From: Arthrobacter globiformis
GTDB taxonomy: Bacteria > Actinomycetota > Actinomycetes > Actinomycetales > Micrococcaceae
Length of the DNA stretch: 64,000 nucleotides
Reading direction: 5' to 3'
Assembly: GCF_003261175.1 (NCBI RefSeq)
Contig: NZ_QLNP01000042.1
Location: 1 to 64,000, forward strand
How positions within the stretch are numbered: position 1 is the first letter of the stretch; each line of letters opens with the position of its first letter. A program made the position numbers and the translations under genes. Positions 59,928 through 64,000 of the stretch are shown here, piece by piece. A model generated the notes under the pieces. That model did no database searches. It had not been told where the DNA came from and worked only from the letters and a program-made list of their open reading frames with translations.

Positions 59928-62465
59928 GTTCGCCCCGGTCACCCGGACCACCGCAGTGCCGGTCTCGTCCGAGGCGGCCAGATCCACCTCCGCGGAAATC
60001 CCCCAGTCATGGTTACCCGCCGGGTCATCGAAGATCTGCCGGACCTTCCAGACACCGGGCTCCTCGGTGATGATGAGCAGCCCGGGTCCGCGCGCGTCGG
60101 GGCCGGTGCCGATGTCGTCATGCTCGTCGAAGTAGTCGTCCAGGACGTCTTCCCAGCGGTCGGCGTCCCAGCCGGCGTCGCCGTCGAGCTCGCCCAGGGC
60201 AGCGGCGTCCTCGTCCGCAAAAAGCTCGACGCGCCGGAACATCTCGTTCCGGACCATGACCCGGAAGGCCCGGATGTTGGACGTCAGCGACGGCGGCGGG
60301 GGCGGCGGTGCGTCGTGCGGCGTGGGGACGGCACCGGAGGCCAGTTCTTCCCACTCGTCCAGCAGGCTGGAGTCCACCTGCCGCACCAGCTCACCGAGCC
60401 AGGCGATCAGGTCCTCGAGGTCCTCCCGCAGCGCATCCTGCGGAACGGTCTGCCGGAGTGCCTTGAAGCCGTCGGCCAGGTAGCGCAGCACGATGCCCTC
60501 GGAGCGGGCAAGGCCGTAGAACTGCACGAACTCGCCGAAGTTCATCGCGCGCTCGTACATGTCCCGGATGATTGACTTGGGGGCCAGTTCAAAGTCGCCC
60601 ACCCACGGGGCAGCCTTGCGGTACACCTCGAAGGCCTCTCCCAGGATCTCCGCGAGCGGCTGGGGGTAGGTGACCTCGTCGAGCATGGCCATCCGCTGCT
60701 CATACTCGATGCCGTCCGCTTTCATGGCGGCCACGGCCTCCCCGCGTGCCTTCTTCTGCTGGGCGGACAGGATCTGCCGGGGCTTCTCCAGCGTGGCTTC
60801 AATGACGGAGACGACGTCGACGGCGTAGGACGGCGACTCGGGGTCCAGCAGGTCCAGCGCTGCGAGCGCAAACGGGGAGAGCGGCTGGTTCAGGGCAAAG
60901 TTCGGCTGCAGGTGGACGGTCAGGCGCACCGTGCGGCCGTCCGTTCCCTGCTCGGCAGCCGGGATGCGCTCCACAACCTCGGCCGCGAGCAGCTCCCGGT
61001 AGATCCCGAGGGCCTTCTTCATGAGCCGAAGCTGGGAAGGGCGGCTTTCGTGGTTCTCCGTGAGGAGCCGGCGCGCCGCGGCGAACGGGTCGCCGGGACG
61101 CTCCATGAGGTTCATGAGCATCGCGTGGGTCACGGTGAAGCTGGAGGTCAGCGGGTCCGGGACGGAGTCCACCAGGCGGTTGTAGGTGGGCTGGCCCCAG
61201 GACACGAACCCCTCCGGCGGCTTTTTCTTCACCACCTGGCGCAGCTTCCGCTGGTCGTCGCCGAACTTCGCGGTGGCTTTGGCCATCGCCTTGACGTTCT
61301 CCACCACGTGCTCGGGGGCCTGCACCGCCACGGTGCCGGCCGTATCGTAGCCGGCCCGGCCGGCCCTTCCGGCAATCTGGTGGAACTCACGGGAGTTGAG
61401 CAGGCGGGTGCGTACGCCGTCGTACTTGCTCAGGGCGGTGAGCACGACGGTGCGGATGGGAACGTTGATTCCCACGCCCAGCGTGTCCGTGCCGCAGATG
61501 ACCTTAAGCAGGCCGGCCTGGGCCAGTTGCTCCACGAGGCGGCGGTACTTGGGCAGCATGCCGGCGTGGTGCACGCCGATGCCGTGCCGGACCAGGCGGT
61601 TCAGGGTCTTGCCGAACCCTGCCGCGAAACGGAAGTTCGCGATGAGCTCGGCAATCTTGTCCTTTTCTTCGCGGGTGCACACGTTGATGCTCATCAGGGT
61701 CTGGGCGCGCTCGATGGCCTCCGCCTGGCTGAAATGCACCACGTAGACCGGCACTTCCCTGGTGCCCAGCAGTTCTTCGAGGGTCTCGTGGACCGGCGTC
61801 TCGCGGTAGTAGTAGTGCAGCGGAATGGGGCGCTCGGCCGAGCTGACGGTGGTGGTGGGCCGTCCGGTGAGTTCGGTCATGCCGGCTTCGAAGCGGCTGA
61901 CGTCGCCCAGCGTGGCGGACATGAGGAGGAACTGCGCCTGCGGGAGTTCCAGCAGCGGAACCTGCCACGCCCAGCCGCGCTGCGGATCGGAGTAGAAGTG
62001 GAACTCGTCCATGATGACGGCGCCCAGGTCGGCAGCGGCGCCCTCGCGCAGGGCGGTGTTGGCCAGGATCTCCGCGGTGCAGCAGATGATCGGGGCGTCC
62101 TGGTTCACGCCGGAGTCGCCGGTGATCATGCCGACATTCTCCGCCCCGAAGATCTCGCAGAGGGCGAAGAACTTTTCGGACACCAGGGCCTTGATGGGGG
62201 CAGTGTAGTAACTGCGCTCGCCCCGGGCCATCGCCTGGAAATGCGCCGCTATGGCAACGAGGGACTTGCCGGATCCGGTGGGCGTCGCGAGAATCACGTT
62301 GGCGCCGGAGGCCAGTTCCATGATCGCCTCGTCCTGCGCCGGGTACAGCTGCAGGCCACGGCTCTCGGTCCACTCCACGAAGCGCTCGTACAGCGTGTCC
62401 GGGTCCGCGCCGGTTCCGGTGGTGATCCGTGCGGACGGGGCGGGGAGCTGTTCAACGAGTTTCAT
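59919..62465 (-). CDS. DEAD/DEAH-box RNA helicase with DUF3516 domain
   Basis: An 848-residue Ski2-like helicase. Walker A ILATPTGSGKS near residue 60, DEAH-type box IMDEFHF near residue 150, SATL motif III, and motif VI region QIAGRAGRAG near residue 385. The C-terminal half is the actinobacterial DUF3516 domain, followed by an acidic end. The related mycobacterial HelY class is thought to act in RNA turnover; this assignment rests on the general family. The third copy of an 18-base repeat supplies its stop. ATG 62465 has a TAAGCT box 8 bases upstream, overlapping a GGAAGG site. Confidence 0.9.
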   Translation of the reverse strand: MKLVEQLPAPSARITTGTGADPDTLYERFVEWTESRGLQLYPAQDEAIMELASGANVILATPTGSGKSLVAIAAHFQAMARGERSYYTAPIKALVSEKFFALCEIFGAENVGMITGDSGVNQDAPIICCTAEILANTALREGAAADLGAVIMDEFHFYSDPQRGWAWQVPLLELPQAQFLLMSATLGDVSRFEAGMTELTGRPTTTVSSAERPIPLHYYYRETPVHETLEELLGTREVPVYVVHFSQAEAIERAQTLMSINVCTREEKDKIAELIANFRFAAGFGKTLNRLVRHGIGVHHAGMLPKYRRLVEQLAQAGLLKVICGTDTLGVGINVPIRTVVLTALSKYDGVRTRLLNSREFHQIAGRAGRAGYDTAGTVAVQAPEHVVENVKAMAKATAKFGDDQRKLRQVVKKKPPEGFVSWGQPTYNRLVDSVPDPLTSSFTVTHAMLMNLMERPGDPFAAARRLLTENHESRPSQLRLMKKALGIYRELLAAEVVERIPAAEQGTDGRTVRLTVHLQPNFALNQPLSPFALAALDLLDPESPSYAVDVVSVIEATLEKPRQILSAQQKKARGEAVAAMKADGIEYEQRMAMLDEVTYPQPLAEILGEAFEVYRKAAPWVGDFELAPKSIIRDMYERAMNFGEFVQFYGLARSEGIVLRYLADGFKALRQTVPQDALREDLEDLIAWLGELVRQVDSSLLDEWEELASGAVPTPHDAPPPPPPSLTSNIRAFRVMVRNEMFRRVELFADEDAAALGELDGDAGWDADRWEDVLDDYFDEHDDIGTGPDARGPGLLIITEEPGVWKVRQIFDDPAGNHDWGISAEVDLAASDETGTAVVRVTGANRL

Positions 62466-62473
62466 TGCCTTCC

Positions 62474-62479
62474 AGCTTA
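62474..62479 (-). promoter_or_regulatory. -10 element (TAAGCT) at the helicase start
   Basis: On the minus strand TAAGCT lies 8 bases before ATG 62465. GGAAGG lies in those 8 bases, so the message could be leaderless or carry a minimal leader. Confidence 0.4.
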
Positions 62480-62595
62480 GTGCCAGCGCGTCCCTGAACG
62501 GTTTCGTGCTGGCCGGCGCTAGGCTCGCTCTGCCAGGACAAAACTTCAGCGACCAACCTTCAGCGAACAGCGTTCAACGAACAACCGGAGGCCAT

Positions 62596-63369
62596 GTGTG
62601 GGATCCCGCCAAATACGTCCAGTTCGGCGACTACCGGCAGCGCCCGTTCTTTGACCTGACCGCCCGTGTCCTCGCCGACGCCCCGCGGCAGGTGGTGGAC
62701 CTGGGCTGCGGCCCCGGGAACCTGACAGCCACGCTCGCGGCCCGCTGGCCCGACGCGCGCGTGGTGGGCCTGGATTCCTCAGCCGAGATGCTGGCAACAG
62801 CCGAACAGCACCGGCAGTCCACCCCGGGGCTGGAGTTCAGCCTCGGCGACATCGCTTCGTGGCTGCCTGCCGAGGACACCGACGTCGTGGTGAGCAACGC
62901 GGCGCTGCAGTGGGTACCGGGGCACCCCGAACTGCTGGCCGGCTGGCTGGAGGCGCTGAAGCCTGGCGCGTGGTTCGCCCTGCAGGTGCCGGGCAACTTC
63001 ACGTCCGCATCCCACACCCTGATGCGCGACGTCGCAGAGTCGCCGAAGTGGGCCGGCAAACTTGCAGGCGTGCTGCGCCACGATGAGGCGGTGGCGCCGC
63101 CCGCACGCTACCTGGAGATCATGCTCGACGCCGGGTGCGCGGCAGACGCGTGGGAAACCACCTACCAGCAGGTGCTCACCGGCGACAACCCGGTGCTGGA
63201 CTGGGTGCGGGGCGCGGGCCTGCGGCCAGTGCTGGCCGCGCTGTCGCCGGACGACGCCGCCGGGTTCGAGGCCGAATACGGAGCCCGGCTGACCAAGGCC
63301 TATCCGCCAACGCCGCACGGCACGATTTACCCGTTCCGCAGGATCTTTGCAGTGGCACGCAAGCTCTAG
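62596..63369 (+). CDS. tam: Trans-aconitate 2-methyltransferase
   Basis: A 257-residue SAM-dependent methyltransferase from GTG 62596, with GGAGG 5 bases upstream. The start VWDPAKYVQFGDYRQRPFFD is the hallmark of Tam; motif I is VVDLGCGPGNLT, and VVSNAALQWVPGHPELL is the post-I region. It methylates trans-aconitate, which forms from cis-aconitate and inhibits aconitase. TAGGCT at 62520-62525 could be its -10 box, giving a leader of about 65 bases with short TTCA(G/A)CGA repeats. Confidence 0.93.
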   Translation: MWDPAKYVQFGDYRQRPFFDLTARVLADAPRQVVDLGCGPGNLTATLAARWPDARVVGLDSSAEMLATAEQHRQSTPGLEFSLGDIASWLPAEDTDVVVSNAALQWVPGHPELLAGWLEALKPGAWFALQVPGNFTSASHTLMRDVAESPKWAGKLAGVLRHDEAVAPPARYLEIMLDAGCAADAWETTYQQVLTGDNPVLDWVRGAGLRPVLAALSPDDAAGFEAEYGARLTKAYPPTPHGTIYPFRRIFAVARKL

Positions 63370-63438
63370 GGCAGCATGCACCCGGCTCGTGGCGCAACCC
63401 GCCCCGCAACCTCCCGCGCGGTCCGATGTGATCTGGCT

Positions 63439-63444
63439 TACAAT
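63439..63444 (+). promoter_or_regulatory. Possible -10 element (TACAAT) of the ABC exporter gene
   Basis: TACAAT lies about 65 bases before the GTG at 63507; no clear -35 box is seen. Confidence 0.35.
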
Positions 63445-63506
63445 GGCCAAGCGGTTATTGGGGGCCGACCCAGGCTCCCATACGCCCAGGCGATGGAGGA
63501 GGTGCG

Positions 63507-64000
63507 GTGCTTTTCGGCCTGATGCTCCGCCTCTTGGGCGAACACCGGACGGCTGTCTGGGCGATCATCGCCCTGCAGGTGGTGCAGACCGCGGGAAACC
63601 TGCTGTTGCCGACGCTGAACGCGAGCATCATCGACGACGGGATCCTCGCCAACCAGCCCGGGGTGATCCTGGGGCTCGGCGGCTGGATGATGGTGCTCAC
63701 CGCCTTGCAGGCTGCGGCCGCCCTGGGCGCCGGGTACCTCGGGGCCGACGTCGCCATGAAGATCGGCCACCGGCTGCGGCGGGAGCTGTTCTCCCAGGTC
63801 CAGGCCATGTCGTCCCAGGAGATCGGGACGTTCGGCACGGCCAGCCTCGTGACCAGGTCCACCAACGACGTCCAGCAAATCCAGACTTTCGCGGTCCTGG
63901 TGTTCACCATGCTCGCAGCGGCGCCGGTCATGGGCATCGGCGGAATCATCCTGGCCGTCCAGCAAAATGCGGCACTGTCCGCCGTCGTCATTGTCATAGT
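63507..64000 (+). CDS. ABC exporter, transmembrane domain (3' end outside window)
   Basis: GTG 63507 is preceded by GGAGGAGG and the frame stays open to the window edge (about 164 residues). Hydrophobic helices at about 15-35, 55-80 and 135-160, together with SIIDDGILANQPGVIL, RLRRELFSQVQAMSSQEIGTFG and LVTRSTNDVQQIQ, are typical of the first membrane half of MsbA-like ABC exporters (half-transporters, often in heterodimer pairs in actinobacteria). The ATPase domain would lie beyond the edge. Substrate unknown. It probably forms an operon with a partner half-transporter downstream. Confidence 0.9.
   Translation, partial: MLFGLMLRLLGEHRTAVWAIIALQVVQTAGNLLLPTLNASIIDDGILANQPGVILGLGGWMMVLTALQAAAALGAGYLGADVAMKIGHRLRRELFSQVQAMSSQEIGTFGTASLVTRSTNDVQQIQTFAVLVFTMLAAAPVMGIGGIILAVQQNAALSAVVIVI

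Overview
The window is high-GC DNA with dense gene packing, many GTG starts, and housekeeping genes typical of Micrococcaceae. Examples are a CoaE-GrpB fusion, a stand-alone LigD-type polymerase domain, a DUF3516 helicase and a PolA without an obvious proofreading active site. It reads as a chromosomal segment of an Arthrobacter/Pseudarthrobacter-like actinobacterium; the genus is inference. No tRNA, rRNA, CRISPR array, integrase or transposase was seen, and no gene-free stretch exceeds about 300 bases.

Layout. 1-6582: a secreted M23 peptidase with a Pro/Cys repeat tail (runs off the left edge), an alpha/beta hydrolase, amylosucrase, a LigD-like polymerase and a repeat-bearing CARDB lipoprotein. 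6615-32426: a complete-looking extracellular-type contractile injection system (eCIS, the Afp/PVC/Streptomyces-CIS family). 32548-63369: ordinary chromosome. This includes a YciO-like protein, a KimA-like permease facing a KdpD/KdpE-like pair, a VOC protein, phosphoketolase, a Pit transporter, polA, an Eis-like acetyltransferase, rpsA, a DJ-1 protein, yigZ, coaE, uvrB, terC under a probable yybP-ykoY riboswitch, an S33 peptidase, a GNAT protein, a PPTase, a helicase and tam. An ABC exporter runs off the right edge from 63507.

The eCIS locus is the main item. Seventeen genes run left to right. They are a LuxR-type regulator, a DUF4255 cap protein, an AAA+ ATPase, a DUF4157 metalloprotease-like protein, a 1309-residue putative tape-measure/toxin, sheath, tube, a CxxC protein, a 52-residue protein, a 984-residue Pro/Ala-rich protein, a second tube protein, a LysM protein, a VgrG-like spike, gp25, baseplate J, tail protein I, and a zinc-ribbon/transmembrane protein. 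The PAAR tip and an Ig-like membrane protein lie upstream on the minus strand. A STAND-ATPase/SARP regulator converges from the far end. There is no capsid, terminase, integrase, lysis cassette or recognisable tail-fibre gene, so this is neither a prophage nor a T6SS. The missing fibre and the two membrane-anchored proteins fit a particle working from inside the producing cell, as described for Streptomyces, but that is inference.

Regulation shows a clear contrast. eCIS genes mostly carry Shine-Dalgarno sites and overlapping stop/start codons. Ten housekeeping genes have a TANNNT -10 element 6-8 bases before the start codon, as expected for leaderless transcripts.
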